From positions 62,001 to 126,000 of the forward strand of contig MCFE01000153.1 of NCBI GenBank assembly GCA_002104905.1: DNA of 64,000 nucleotides, written 5' to 3'. Below are positions 21,290 to 32,400 of the stretch, piece by piece. The first letter of the stretch is position 1, and every line of letters starts with the position of its first letter. A program made the position numbers and the translations under genes. The stretch comes from Basidiobolus meristosporus CBS 931.73. Taxonomy: Eukaryota > Basidiobolomycota > Basidiobolomycetes > Basidiobolales > Basidiobolaceae. Under the pieces are notes generated by a model, which was not told the DNA's origin, ran no database searches, and saw only the letters and a program-made list of their open reading frames with translations.

Positions 21290-23490
21290 ATCATAGGCAT
21301 AGGTGTTCCATGTGCACATCTATCCTCAGTATTTTCCAGCTCTTCCTGGCTGTCCGCTTTGTGCCAACTCATCACATCTATGACAGACTTGAAGGTAATA
21401 CTGTTGATGAGATTGGGATATGGTAGTACTTGAAACTTGACTTGTTCTCATATCTCCCCATGCACTCACACCATAGGAAACTCCTAGAAGGTGAAGCAAG
21501 GTCAAATACTCTCAGCACTCCAAGCAAGATGGAATAGCAAATGGATACAGTAGCAGCAGAGATTACCAGCTCAGCTTTATGTCTGTAGTATAGCTACTCA
21601 GATCCCACCACAAGCTCTTTCCACAAAAGCTGTAGATGCATCAAGTTGATGTTGGTGATCCACATCTTGATAATTATTCTTTCAATATCTGCATGTGACT
21701 CCTAATGCTTCCAATGTACTCTTGGTAGAAATGGCTTCAGTAGGTCACATGAATAAGTATATATCCAGCTCATCCAGTCCTAGCTCTTGTGTTATTGAAT
21801 ATGCATATGAATATTGATTGAAACCTGTGGGAAGTACCTATGGTAGCAAATATTTTGTAAAATCTTACCAATTCTTTGAAATTTCTCCCATATCTCCAAG
21901 GGCTCAGTTAGCTTGAAGTGCCCCTTGCACAACTTGGTGATCAGTATAGGGATGTTGTTGAAAAGCAAATGCACTGCTCTCAGTGGAAAGCTTTTACTCC
22001 AACAGATACCCTCTATCTTAAGTATCTCCAGTTTCCAATTAACTCCATATTACAGCTGATGGCTTATACCTTGCCAAATTTGCTGCAATTGCATGCTGAC
22101 TTCTGCATGTTCTCTTGGTAGATAGATGATTATCTTAGTGTTGGTGCTTGAGTAGTAATTGCAAGTGTGAGTAGTGGAGTAAGTCCCCTGGATCTCACAC
22201 ATTCAACAGCTTTACTTTCAATTATGTCTAGAAAACCCACCTATCTTGCAGATGGCTGGGGTATCTCCAATGCAGATAATAATAAGCACTTTTTAGATGA
22301 CATCCTTCTACTGTAATCCTTGCTGGAAAGCATACAAATCTCATCCAGCAATGTATACATGTAGCTATCCAAGTTGGGCAGCAATATAGGCCCAGATACC
22401 AGTGAGACTACCATAACATTTTGGCTCTATTGCTATAATATAGGCAGTGGATTCAGGCTAATGAGTGTTAGTGGCCAGCAGGTTTTGCTGGTTGAGTACT
22501 TTTAATGAGGATTCATCAAGTGCCAAAGCAAAGGCATGATCATACATATCCTCAAAGTAGCCCTTGTCTCTTAGCTGTTTGTAGTGTTTGTAATCAAATA
22601 AAATGGATACATTTGTGCTTGATTGATACTGAGTGTGGTACTGTATAGCTTCACAATACTTGTTGGACTGCATGAGCATCTATAGATGGGATATTACTGG
22701 AATATATCCTGAGTGCGAACAATGTTCTCCAATCAATAGTGGTGGATTCCTGAAAGGTTAGACATCTTGTATTGGTGGCATTCTCTGATGTGAATGCCAT
22801 GCACCTGCTAACACATGCTGGTATTAGGACAGTCTCTGGGTCATATGTTGTCAGCCATGTGACAGTTGTCCATTTATACCATGTATATGGTAAGTTGCAT
22901 CCCAGGATGATTTTGGCAAGAAGTAGCAGCAAATCCTCACCACCCCTGTCACTGATATAAGTGGAAATGCGGCACTTCTCTAGCCACAGCACCATATCAT
23001 TCACCAGTGGAGAGATTACTGGGATCATTTGAATCCATAAAGTATCTTTGGCAATTGTTTCCACAGATGCTGTTTTATTGCATAATGGGATTTTGCTAAG
23101 CTAATGCAGGGCACTGATATTAGGGCAGATAGGCTTAGAATCTATCAGAGGGCCTGCTTCTTCAGAGATTTCACTCTGCATGCCATATTCCAAAGGCTAT
23201 GGTGTGCCTAAAGGCAGCATAAACTCACCTGACTCAGTTTATGCAAGGTGACAAATGCTGCTAGGTGCCATTATAGACCTATCAAGTGGCTGGCAAGACA
23301 TTATTGGTATGGTAATGACTGGTGAGTGGTAAAATATGACCTGTGTGGCAAAACACTGGTGGTGATCCTTGTAATAATTCCTATGCTGTCTGCATGCTTC
23401 ATAAATGAGAGGCTTGTTTGAATAACCATGTGGCCTTATTTCTCTCCTCTTACAGTATTGAATCAAAGTAGTCTTGTCATAAGGCAAACA
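21290..23490 (-). pseudogene. tnp2/Plavaka-like (EnSpm/CACTA-type) transposase remnant
   Basis: Minus-strand fragments in shifting frames run in the order I associate with this transposase family. Near 22350 is VVSLVSGPILLPNLDSYMYT followed by LLDEICML; near 22260, IGDTPAICKIGGFSRHN; near 22200, CEIQGTY; near 22105, LPREHAEV; near 22000-21930, EGICWSKSFPLRAVHLLF; then FKLTEPLEIWEKFQRIGKIL (21850-21910). The N-terminal side includes 22651-23064 and 23239-23487. Stops and frameshifts make it inactive. The family name is from memory of these motifs; a profile search is needed to separate it from KDZ types. Confidence 0.5.
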
Positions 23491-23701
23491 GTTTGATACT
23501 TAACAACATAATGCTATTATATCTTTTTTTTGTCACTAGTCATGGAAATTCAAGACAGTCTTGTATTTGAGACATTGCGCTTTTATGATTTTATGATTCA
23601 ATGCTGACCTGCTATAGTAAGTATTATAAATAAAGTTGTGCACTACATATGCATATATATGTGACACTATTTTCAGTTTGGCTTGACTCACCACAATAGT
23701 T

Positions 23702-24001
23702 ATGCCGCCAAAAAGTAAAGTAAAGTTGTCAAGTGCCCAACTAAACTCTAGTACTGACAGCAGCAGAAGAACAGTTGGACAACAGCTTGCTTTGACATTT
23801 GGAGAAACAAGTGGGGCTACAACCATAAAGTGCTCTGTGGGCCATGTGCCCACCAAAGGTACCATGGCAGGCTCCTCAGGCTCTCAGCTAAGTAGGCAAT
23901 TGGGAATCTCTGCACAGCCAAAAGCTGACCATAATGCTGAGGCATATGAGAATATAGCAAAGCAGTACCTTCAGTTGAAGACCAGCAAGTGGCTGCCATA
24001 A
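23702..24001 (+). CDS. Unrecognised 99-residue ORF opposite the transposase remnant
   Basis: ATG-started frame of 99 codons, lysine- and serine-rich at the N-terminus (MPPKSKVKLSSAQLNSSTDS) with a polar low-complexity middle. It starts about 210 bp from the transposase remnant on the opposite strand. It could be the first exon of a degraded gene or an accessory frame of the DNA transposon, but no domain is seen and no continuation was found. It may also be chance. Confidence 0.3.
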   Translation: MPPKSKVKLSSAQLNSSTDSSRRTVGQQLALTFGETSGATTIKCSVGHVPTKGTMAGSSGSQLSRQLGISAQPKADHNAEAYENIAKQYLQLKTSKWLP

Positions 24002-24293
24002 CATTATCACCACCCATATTAGTAAGTATGGTGTCAGCTCATACCAAAGCATTAATGAGGCAATAAGGTGCAGTGGCTGATAGGATAGATGCAATGACTC
24101 AGAGAAATCAGGTAATAGTCAAGAAGCATCATGAGTGGATAAAAGGTGCAGAGTAATCATTATTGCAGGTAGAGAGAGCAGTATCTTTGCTGCAAAGAAG
24201 AAACTCAAGTAGTTATGTGTCACAGCCAAGAATTGAGCCATTAGAAGGGGAGTTTAGAATTTTTATATTAGAAAACATTCTCTCTGAGAGCAC

Positions 24294-24582
24294 AGAGACT
24301 TTAAAATAAGGAAAAGTTACCATAAAAGTAAATAAGCCCAATAGGCAACAGAAGGTCAAACACAGCTGTAGAAGTGAGAAACACTGCATATAGAATATTT
24401 TGAGCCTAAGATAGAGGATATTAGTGAAAGCTATATCTTCTGTTGGTATATTAAACTCCCAATAAACTATTTCAGTATTAGCATACTGGAAGTTGTTGTA
24501 TATTGATAATTGGCCTCAACATTGTAGAACAAGCCTCAAACTAATCATGATACAGCATAACAGATAGTGATAAGGATTGGTC
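24294..24582. repeat. Dispersed repeat, copy 2
   Basis: Direct copy of 14409-14697, including GCTGTAGAAGTGAGAAACAC and AAACTCCCAATAAACTATTT. It is followed immediately by a Gypsy-B LTR fragment. Confidence 0.65.
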
Positions 24583-24589
24583 ATGTGTT

Positions 24590-24775
24590 ATGGGTACTGG
24601 CACAGGCACCTGCCAAATATAAAGCACTTACATCAAGTAATCTTACATAATATGAGGGATAACTAATGCAATAAGGTAAGCAGGTGTGATAGTCAGCCGG
24701 CCTATGGGATAGTGTGGATCAAACAAGTCAGATGGGATAGAGCTAATAGAAGGGTAGTAGAAAAGTAGGGAAGTG
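24590..24775 (-). repeat. Gypsy-B LTR fragment (inverted)
   Basis: Matches 19700-19910 with substitutions: the shared order is GGTACTGGC, AATATA(G)AAGCACTTA, GTAATCTTACATAA, TAATGCAATAAGGTAAGCAGG, CAGC..GCCTATGGGATAGT. Both LTR ends are missing. Confidence 0.65.
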
Positions 24776-25200
24776 ATCATTATCACTTCCAATATCTCCA
24801 AGACTTGCACAACAGGGTATAGGAACTTGTATGGGTCAATGCGGTTGGCAACTGAGGTGTAACTGAAGTTTCAATGGAAATAAATCAATTTGTATGCATG
24901 AGAGTAACAAAAACGGTTGGTTCAGGAAGGAAGGAGTGTGAAAAAGAGGCAATAGCCAATCAATGCACACAAATGTAGGAGGTGATTGAGTGTCTGGGAT
25001 CAGGAATTGAGAAAATTTGCAGAGAACCAATCAAAAGCCTCTTTTGTATTGTTGTGATGAAGATTTTTGACTCAGTTTTTTGTGAAATCTGTGGTGCAAA
25101 TATATCTTGACAGTCTTTGCACAGTATCCTAATGGGATTAATACCTTTTAGTCACAGGACTTCAAGTTTGTGACAGCCTTTTGACAGGATCATTACAATA
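24776..25200. other. Unclassified CpG-poor DNA
   Basis: Only short frames; no LTR, TIR or coding similarity recognised. Confidence 0.4.
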
Positions 25201-26700
25201 GTTCACTTGGGGATTTAGCCTATGCCTATTCAGTTCATATTGATGAACCCCAGCCTGTAAAAGTGGCCCTTTGGTGCATCAACATTTAAGGACTTAGCTA
25301 ATTATACTTAGTTAAAACATGTAGTACCCTAACTGATTTTCCCTAAACCAAAAATAACTGATCCCAGTTATGGTTTAATTGATCACTTCTCAGAATTTAT
25401 TTTTAGCTCTCACACATGATCAATTCTCATGTGGCCATCACAATATCTACTTATATACCAAGCCTTCCCAGGTTATTAGTCATCAGATATCTATTCAAAC
25501 ACTTGGCATTTGCCAAGATATTAGCTGATAAATTATGTAAATTTCACTTATCTCATGCACCTGTCTACACACAAATTGGCTTCCACTAATCCAGTCTCTT
25601 GGTGTTCACTAACTCAGCTAAATCAGAAAAGTATGAAAAATGCTTACTATACCTTTTGGTTTAGTGGGTGTCTCAATGAATTCAAGATTGTGTCTCAGCA
25701 AAAATAAGAATTCAGCAATTCCATTCTAGCTTCTACCCATGCCTGGCATATCTAACACTTTCAAGAGCACCAAGGCTAGTCTGAAGAGCAAACCAACTCT
25801 GTTGCCTTTCTAGCCATACCCAGCTATATATAAGACCAATATTAAACCAGAATCTCTCTGCTAATCTTTGACCACTCTGACAAATCTAAGACACTGCACT
25901 TGGTTGTCCCTTAGGCTCAGTTAAAGCATTCAAGAATTTTGTTACACTTTTCTCTTGAATACAATGGGCCCTATATAGCTCTCAGCCAAAGTCTGGGAGA
26001 TCTGCAATGACTAAGGAATATCAGGCCCAGATGGAAAATTAAATTTGAGACTTGGTCAAATTACAATTGGCCAAAAATTAATTGGATGCAGATGGGTCTA
26101 CAATTCCAAGTACAAGGCTGATGGAACAATCAAGGGATACCACAAAAGACTAGTGGCCAAGGATACCCCCAAACAAAAGGATGAGACTATACTCAGACCT
26201 TTCCACCTGTAGCCAAGTTTAAGGCATCGCAGTAATGTTGGCTAATGCAGCCATATATAAGCTTCTTATACATCAAATGGATGTGAGAACTGCATGTCTG
26301 AATAGAGAACCTGATGAGAATGTGAACATGGATAAGCATGATGGGGTTTTTTGATCAGGATTACCCCCATTGGTCTGCAAGTTTCAGTATCTCTATATGA
26401 TATCAAATAATCACCAAGAGCCTGGATTTAAAAAATAGATTCTTGTTTGGAATCTTTGTATTTTCAAAGGAGTAGTACTGACTATAATATATTCTATATG
26501 TCAGATAGATCAAGTCCAGTTCTACTAGCTTTATAAGAGGACAATCTTATTGTGGCCACCAGTAACCTGGAAGCATTAGAAGAGACAAAGTCCAGCCCAT
26601 TGAAGGTGTTCAAGATGTCCATTCTGGGAAAACTTGGTTACTACTAAAGAATGTTATTGCTAACTAAGGAAGACAAAGATGACCATTCTATATCATTTTT
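25201..26700 (+). pseudogene. Plus-strand copia-E-like pol fragment
   Basis: At 25220 the frame reads YAYSVHIDEPQPVKVAL, and at about 26006 MTKEYQAQMEN, then IYKLLIHQMDVRTACLNREP near 26260. These match Copia-E1 on the opposite strand (AYAYSVHIDEPQTVKEAL, MTEEYQAQMENQTWDLVK). Roughly 750 bp of unrelated or decayed sequence separates the first two blocks. Stops throughout; integrase-RT linker and RT entry only. Confidence 0.65.
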
Positions 26701-26995
26701 GTGGATCTGAATCCCTAAACAGATGTGGCTCAGGTGGGAGCAGGCCATCCCCGCTCAGAGTTGAGCAAAAACCTTTTTTTTGGCCATGTTTTATGTGTTG
26801 CAGTCACAGCAAATGAGGATAATCCCAACCAGGCATTAATAACAAAACTCTAACTTAGAGAGATCATTTCTTTTGCCGCATATAGAGTCTAAATAATGGT
26901 AGTAACTGTTACTGAGCCTAATATGGACATACAGGGAAGTTGTCAAAGTGAATTAGACTGTTGTCCAGAATTACAAAACTCCAGATCTGCTTCAA

Positions 26996-27328
26996 ATATT
27001 TTACTAGTCTTGAAGATATTGGAAGTGATTGGGAGAACAAGTAGATTATGTGGTTTTCACTTAATGACTTAATGAATGTAAAAGTAGTATATTTTCTTTT
27101 ACATGGTCTTGGCATAACAACCATGTAGAATAGGCTTAAGAAGGTCCCAAGAGCATGTGTACAAAGTTTGGGGCTGTTTGAACAATGTTGGGGATTTTCA
27201 TGTTCTGAGTACCTATTTTAAATAAATCCCAACAAGGTATTTGGTCAGTATTCTCTGAGATTTGAAGGTAACAATCTACATGACTAAGTTGGGTGAATAG
27301 CTTTGTGGAATTGCAAATTCTTGCAACA
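26996..27328 (-). repeat. Copia-E LTR, copy 1
   Basis: Homologous along its length to the LTRs at 27745, 41194 and 45017 (AGTCTTGAAGATATTGGAAG at the start, TTCTTGCAACA at the end) but more diverged, and its first bases are altered. Same orientation as the other three. Confidence 0.75.
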
Positions 27329-27744
27329 CTCCCATGTAACCAAATGCTCATACTGACTAGTCTTAATTTTGACCTAAGATATTCAAACTTGTCTCTAGCT
27401 AATGGTTGGGAAAATATGTCTGCATCATTTCATTGGGAGGACAGTAAGCTACATTAACTATGTTATTCTCTATATCATCACATATAAAATGATGTCTAAT
27501 ATCCATGTGCTTAGTTCTAGCATGAAAAGTTGAATTTCTACCTAATATAGGTCCTTAATTATCTTTAAATAAAGTAAAAGCCATTCTCAACATAAGCCTA
27601 AGTCCTTAAGGAGCTTCCTTAACCACATTGCTTCTTTTGCAGCTTCACGGGCTGCCATATACTCTTCCACTATGGTAGAAAGTGCTATGGTTGGTTACTT
27701 TCTCCAATTCCATGAAATTGCTCCTTTACACTAAAGAAAAATGT
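27329..27744 (-). pseudogene. Copia-E internal 3' fragment (RNase H end)
   Basis: A 416 bp segment between two same-orientation LTRs. It matches Copia-E1 around 28125-28370: TTGCTTCTTTTGCAGCTTCA, GGCTGCCATATACTCTTCCA and TGAAATTGCTCCTTTACA. It is the remains of an extra unit of the tandem array. Confidence 0.7.
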
Positions 27745-28093
27745 TGTTGTAAGAGTCTTGGAGATATTGAAAGTGATTGGGAAAACAAGTAGATTATGTG
27801 GTTTTCACTTAATGATTTATTGAATGTAAAAGTAGTATTTGTACTTTTACCTGGTCTTGGCATAACAAACATGTAGGATAGGTTAAGGAAGGTCCCAAGA
27901 ACATGTGTGCAAAGAATGGGGCTGTTTGGACAACTTTGAGAATTTTTATGTTCTGGGTACCTGGTATTTTGGTGAAAGTTTTCTAAGTAAATCCCAACAA
28001 GGAACTTGGTCAGTATTCTTTAGGATTTGAGGGTAATGATCTAAGTGACTAAGTTAGGTGAATATTTAGGTAGAATTACAAACTTTTACAACA
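27745..28093 (-). repeat. Copia-E LTR, copy 2 (3' LTR of Copia-E1)
   Basis: 349 bp, ends TGTTGTAAGAGTC and TTTTACAACA on plus. It contains AACATGTAGGATAGGTTAAGG and the TATA-like reverse complement of TACTTTTAC. Close to the LTRs at 41194 and 45017. Confidence 0.85.
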
Positions 28094-28841
28094 GAATGTT
28101 CATCAAGAAATAGTAAAGCTTTTGCTTCAAGAGGGAGCAATTGTTGTGGTTCTAGCATGGGAAGTTGGATTCCTACCTAACACAATACATCCTTGATTAT
28201 CTTGAAATAAGGTAATAGGCATTTTTTGACATAGACCTAAATCTGTAAGAAGCTTTCTTAACAACATTGCTTCTTTTGTAGCTTCACAGGCTGCCATATA
28301 TTCTGCCTCTTTGGTACAAAGTGCTACAGTTGGTTGCTTTCTTGAATTCCCTGAAATTGCCCCTTTACAGTAAAGAAAGGTGTATCCTGTGGTGCATCTT
28401 CTGTCTTCCAAATTTTGTCCCCAATCAGCATCAGAGTATCCCACAAGATCCTGTTCTGAATCCTTATAGGTGTATCCTAAGCAAATATCAGCAGTTCCTT
28501 TTAGGTATCTAAAGATTTGCTTAACTGCTGTAATATGATCAGATCCATAGTTCTAATTATGTTGGCTGACAACTCCCACTGAATATGAGATATCTGGACG
28601 TGATCCAAGCATGATAAACATCAGACTGCCAATTTTGGACTGATAAGGACAGTCAGGGATTTCAGATGGCACCAAGCTCTCTTGATTTAGTTGAGTTTTG
28701 ACCAAGTCAAGGTTTGTCTCCATTGGAGTAGTTGCTGGTTTACAGTCTTCCATTTAGTACTTCTTAGTATATCTTGAATATACTTGGATTGGCTTAAGGT
28801 AATAGTCTGGGTACTTCTGTCTATGGACAACTTAATCACTA
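28094..28841 (-). pseudogene. Copia-E1 RNase H and RT end
   Basis: Minus-strand frames 28127-28444 and 28553-28753 contain GYSDADWGQNLEDRRCTTGY, CTKEAEYMAACEATKEAMLL (the RNase H EAEYMA motif) and LFQDNQGCIVLGRNPTSHAR, preceded by PYQSKIGSLMFIMLGSRPDI. All are standard copia RNase H blocks. There are stops between the two frames. The element is cut at 28841 by the TIR composite, with TA duplicated. Confidence 0.8.
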
Positions 28842-28853
28842 GACTTGTTCTGT

Positions 28854-29657
28854 TGTGGTAGGGTAAACATACCTCCCACAGACAAGTTTACTCATATAGT
28901 TGTTATGATATACTTATCCATATTTTATCTTATCAGTATTATCCCATACTTCTATTGCCAATATTATCAGTATTATCCCCATATGATGTTTACCCTGATT
29001 AGTTATTAGCATTAGTTATCCCAGATGTTATTCAGCTTTGTGATCAGTATATGTATCTACATAAGGCAAGTACCCGCGTTAGCACCCGTGACACATGACC
29101 TAAGTCTGTGCTACCATCCCTACCATTTCAATACCATATATGGTATTTTTATGTTGCACAGGTTTCAGACTACTGATTCTTGATTGGTTGAGAGTGCTGT
29201 GCCTTTTAGAACCTTCCAGGAGATTCTTGGCATATTTTTAGCTCATAGTGATGTCATCAAGAATTCCACTGATACCTAGAATCTTCTAGAGCCTTGTCAT
29301 TAGTAATCACTTGGCAATCAGGAAAAGTATTTAAGGGAAAGCAACCCCTCATCAATAAATCATCCCTTCTATCAGTAACACTTCTCCCTTATTGATTAGC
29401 AGTTGATCACTGCACCTGCCTTCAACAGTACATCTCAGACCTGCAATCAAGGAGCTTTTCAGGGTAGTGCCCAAGACACACAGAGGCTTTTGGAGACACT
29501 TGGAGCACCTAGGAAGCTAGAGAAGCAGGAGCTTTTACCATAGTGGCATATTGACAAAGACACCAGCAGTTTAAACACAGAGGTTATTGCACCCATCAGA
29601 CACCTCACACACCTTGAGTTGTGTAGCTTCTCCCAGGAGTACCTCTACACCACCACA
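28854..29657 (+). repeat. 5' LTR of Gypsy-B1
   Basis: 804 bp, TGTGGTAGGG...CACCACCACA. It shares with the LTR at 17456 the ATACCATATATGGTAT palindrome (29131-29146), the GTAATCACTTGG...AAAAGTAT promoter-like region and the CCCTC..CAATAAATCAT segment. It is followed by TTGGCACCCAACGTGGGG, a likely primer-binding site. It is shorter than the 1.07 kb copies, so a different subfamily or deleted. Confidence 0.75.
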
Positions 29658-29731
29658 TATTTGGCACCCAACGTGGGGCGTTTGACTGAACTGCCCCTAG
29701 AAGACTTAAGAACAAACAAATTATCAAGACC

Positions 29732-30886
29732 ATGGATCTACCTTTACCAGGAATGCAAGGAACCCCTTTCTTTGATGGAACTAAATTCAAAGCTTTCATC
29801 AAGAGGTGGGAGCTTTTCTGCAGAGCCCACAAAATACCTGAGGCCATTATGGCTGAAGAGATGCCCCCTTACAGCACTGATGAGATCATGCTCTCATTAT
29901 ATGAAAGAAATGATGTGCTGACAAATTGGACCCTCTTGAAGAGCTACTTGATTGATGAATATGGAGGGAGACAAGTTGACTACACACTTCAAGACTTGGA
30001 GAACTTTGCTTACAGCAAGTTTAAGCTGCTACCATTGAAAGAATACTTGAGTGGCCTTGAGCAAATTGGAGAATCACTGAAAGCTCAAGGAGTTACCACT
30101 GATCTCACTTTATCTGCCTATCTTCTCAGAGCACTACCAGAAGACCTGGTGAGAAGGATTGAAAACAACCCTACTGTGAAAGCTATGAGTTCACTGCCTG
30201 CATTTCAGTTAGCTAAGCAGATTCTACTTGCCCCTGAAGAAACCTCACCAATCAGAAAGCTTCTTTCAAGCTCAGCACAAAACCAAGATAGCCAAGACTT
30301 TTTTAATCCCAGTAATCAAAGCACTCAAATTCAGGAGCTGACACAGCAACTAGAGAAACTCTCTTTGCTACTTGCCAGCAAAGCATATGGGCAGAAGCCA
30401 GTAGAGAAAGAAGTCATATATACATGCATGTGGTGTGACTCTGCCAGCCATTCCAAGAGAAATTGCCAAGAGCTTCAGTCATTACTATCCACAGGTGATG
30501 TCCTATATAGTCCTCAGGGATATATAGTCAGTAAGCATGGTGACAAATTATCCACAGCATTTGGACAAGGAGGAATGAGAGCTCACTACAAGCAAATCAC
30601 CTCTCACACAAGAAAGGTGCACCTCCATGAAGAAGAAGATCCTGACTACTTTGATCCAGCTGAAGTTCTGAACTTTGACTATGAGGACCCCAGAGAGGCC
30701 CAAGATCATATAGCTTCAATTTATGCATCAAAGAGACACCATCCTATATATAGATTCATATACAGTGGATCTGAGATATGTGTGATGCCTCTGGAGGCTT
30801 GGAAACAACTACCTTGCAAAGACCTATTGCCCATAGATACCAATATCAATTGGAGCATGAAGGATGCCAACTCAGGGCAATCATAG
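29732..30886 (+). CDS. Gypsy-B1 Gag (intact 384-codon frame)
   Basis: Retroelement Gag that would form the particle coat and bind element RNA. The ATG at 29732 lies about 75 bp after the LTR and primer-binding-site-like sequence. Residues about 15-170 are capsid-like (GTKFKAFIKRWELFCRAH, LTLSAYLLRALPEDLVRRI). A coiled-coil-like QELTQQLEKLSLLLASK lies at about 201-217, and a zinc knuckle C-x2-C-x4-H-x4-C at Cys232, Cys235, His240 and Cys245. The frame runs on into a protease-like YSGSE before stopping. It is one of the few long uninterrupted frames in the island. Downstream pol is missing, so it cannot move on its own. Confidence 0.75.
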   Translation: MDLPLPGMQGTPFFDGTKFKAFIKRWELFCRAHKIPEAIMAEEMPPYSTDEIMLSLYERNDVLTNWTLLKSYLIDEYGGRQVDYTLQDLENFAYSKFKLLPLKEYLSGLEQIGESLKAQGVTTDLTLSAYLLRALPEDLVRRIENNPTVKAMSSLPAFQLAKQILLAPEETSPIRKLLSSSAQNQDSQDFFNPSNQSTQIQELTQQLEKLSLLLASKAYGQKPVEKEVIYTCMWCDSASHSKRNCQELQSLLSTGDVLYSPQGYIVSKHGDKLSTAFGQGGMRAHYKQITSHTRKVHLHEEEDPDYFDPAEVLNFDYEDPREAQDHIASIYASKRHHPIYRFIYSGSEICVMPLEAWKQLPCKDLLPIDTNINWSMKDANSGQS

Positions 30887-31229
30887 CTTTTAGGAATTAT
30901 TCACAGCTTCCCACTCATCATTGAAGGAATACCCCATGAGATCCCAGTATTCATTTGTGCAAAGGCTAACTTTGAATTACTTCTTGGAAGACCATGGGAG
31001 GTGAAAGCAAGACAACTGCAGTGAACTACCCAGATGGTTCAGCATGGTATACTATATACTCAGAGAGCCCAGGACTAACAGCAACCTTCTGTGGTGTGGA
31101 CTCAAACAATATCCAATCAATGACATCATGTAGATTTCTATCCCAAGAAAGGACAGGTGGCTTCATTGAGGAAGACTGAGAGAGCACTTTGTTCTCCAAA
31201 CTTACAGTGGTAAGCTAAAAAGTTCCCTT
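30887..31229 (+). pseudogene. Gypsy-B1 protease remnant
   Basis: The frame just before (near 30760) carries YSGSEICVMP where DSGSE would be expected. After the stop at 30884, protein-like sequence continues with FELLLGRPWEVKARQL (the LLGRPW block that ends retropepsins) and WYTIYSESPGLTATFC. Homology to Gypsy-B2 (12071-12271) confirms the linker. It is truncated at the TIR arm, about 31230. Confidence 0.65.
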
Positions 31230-31457
31230 AGTTCTTCTGTGCTCTTACACATCCTGCATAGCATTGATCCACAAAAAAACGTCAAAAAATGGATTTTCTC
31301 CTGCATCATAGGTGAAACACAGGGGCTGCTTTGCATGAAGATGCAGATCCATGTTTCACACTCTGTGGCCAAGTATAGGCTCACTTGGCCTCTCTGGCAC
31401 ACTATGGCATCATTTGGCACTCATGGCTCAATGTGGCACTATCCAACAGAACAAGTC
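31230..31457. repeat. Right arm of the TIR family
   Basis: Closely matches 21045-21270: TCTGTGCTCTT, GATTTTCTCCTGCA, AGGTGAAACACAGGGGCTGC, CACTCTGTGGCCAAGT and the terminal CAATGTGGCACTATCCAAC. Followed by TA. Confidence 0.8.
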
Positions 31458-32400
31458 TACCAAGTAGTAACTGAGTTCTCCTAGATTGGACATCTTGAAC
31501 TCCTTAGAAAGGCTGAATTTAGTCTCTTCCAATGTTTCTAAGTTATTGGTGACTATAATAAGATCACCCACACAAGATTCAAAATAAGAATCTATCTTGC
31601 AATTCCCGGCTCTTGGTGATTGTTTGAGACCATATAGTGACTTTTTCAGCTTGCTGACCAAATGGGGGCTATCTTGGCCAATGAACCTATCAGGCTGGTC
31701 CATGTACATGTCCTCATCAAGTTCTCTATGCAAAAATGCGGTTTGCATCCATTTGATGAATAAAAAACTTATATTTTGCTGCAGTAGCCAATATTAATCT
31801 GATGGAGTTAAACTTGGCTACCGGTGCAAAGGTCTCAAGTCCTTTGTTTGAGAGTATCCTTGGCCACAAGCCTTGCTTTGAATCTTTCAATTGTATCATC
31901 AGCCTTGTAATTTGTCCCAAAGACCCATCTACATCCAATTGATTTTTGGTTTATTGGTAATTTGACTAAGTCCCAAGTTTGATTTTCCATCTGGGCCTGA
32001 TATTCCTCAGTCATTGCAGATCTCAAAAACTTTGTCTGAGGGCTATCTAGGGCCTCTTTTACAGTCTGGGGCTCATCAATATGGACTGAATAGGCATAGG
32101 CTAAGTTTGTACCCTCATTGATATAGTAATTTGGGCTATTTCTTGTCCAATTGGATCTCCAGACATTTGATACTGGAATGCTCACTTCTGGGATATTCCT
32201 AGGCACTGATTCTGGTTGAGCCATGGTTGTAGAGTCCTCTGGAGTGAAAACATTTTCTTTGTTTTGCTCTGATTCAATCCTGATAATTGGTGGATTTGAG
32301 ATCCAATATTGTCATCATCTCATGTCATTTTTGGTGAAAACTTTGAACTTTCATCAAACAACACATCCCTGGACTTGATTAGCTTCTTTGCTTTGGTACT
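31458..32400 (-). pseudogene. Copia-E1 reverse transcriptase remnant
   Basis: Minus-strand frames contain YQAQMENQTWDLVKLPINQK, SIGCRWVFGTNYKADDTIER (RT entry), RLILATAAKYKFFIHQMDAN, LVSKLKKSLYGLKQSPRAG and SLSKEFKMSNLGELSYYLV, all standard copia RT blocks. The catalytic region reads SCVGDLIIVTNN where Copia-E2 has YVDDLTIATNN, so the active site is lost. Several frameshifts. Confidence 0.8.

Larger units (their letters stand above)
28842..31457. mobile_element. Composite TA-flanked TIR element carrying a gypsy-B segment
   Basis: The ends GACTTGTTCTGTTG and CAACAGAACAAGTC are inverted repeats of the same family as 20539-21270 and are flanked by TA (28840-28841 and 31458-31459). The interior is a gypsy-B 5' LTR, gag and protease region (28854 to about 31229) followed by a right TIR arm (31230-31457). 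Copia-E2 has the uninterrupted sequence at about 41991-42014, giving an empty site. Only 12 bp of the left arm remain before the gypsy LTR, so the gypsy either inserted into the TIR element or was captured, with later deletions. Confidence 0.75.
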
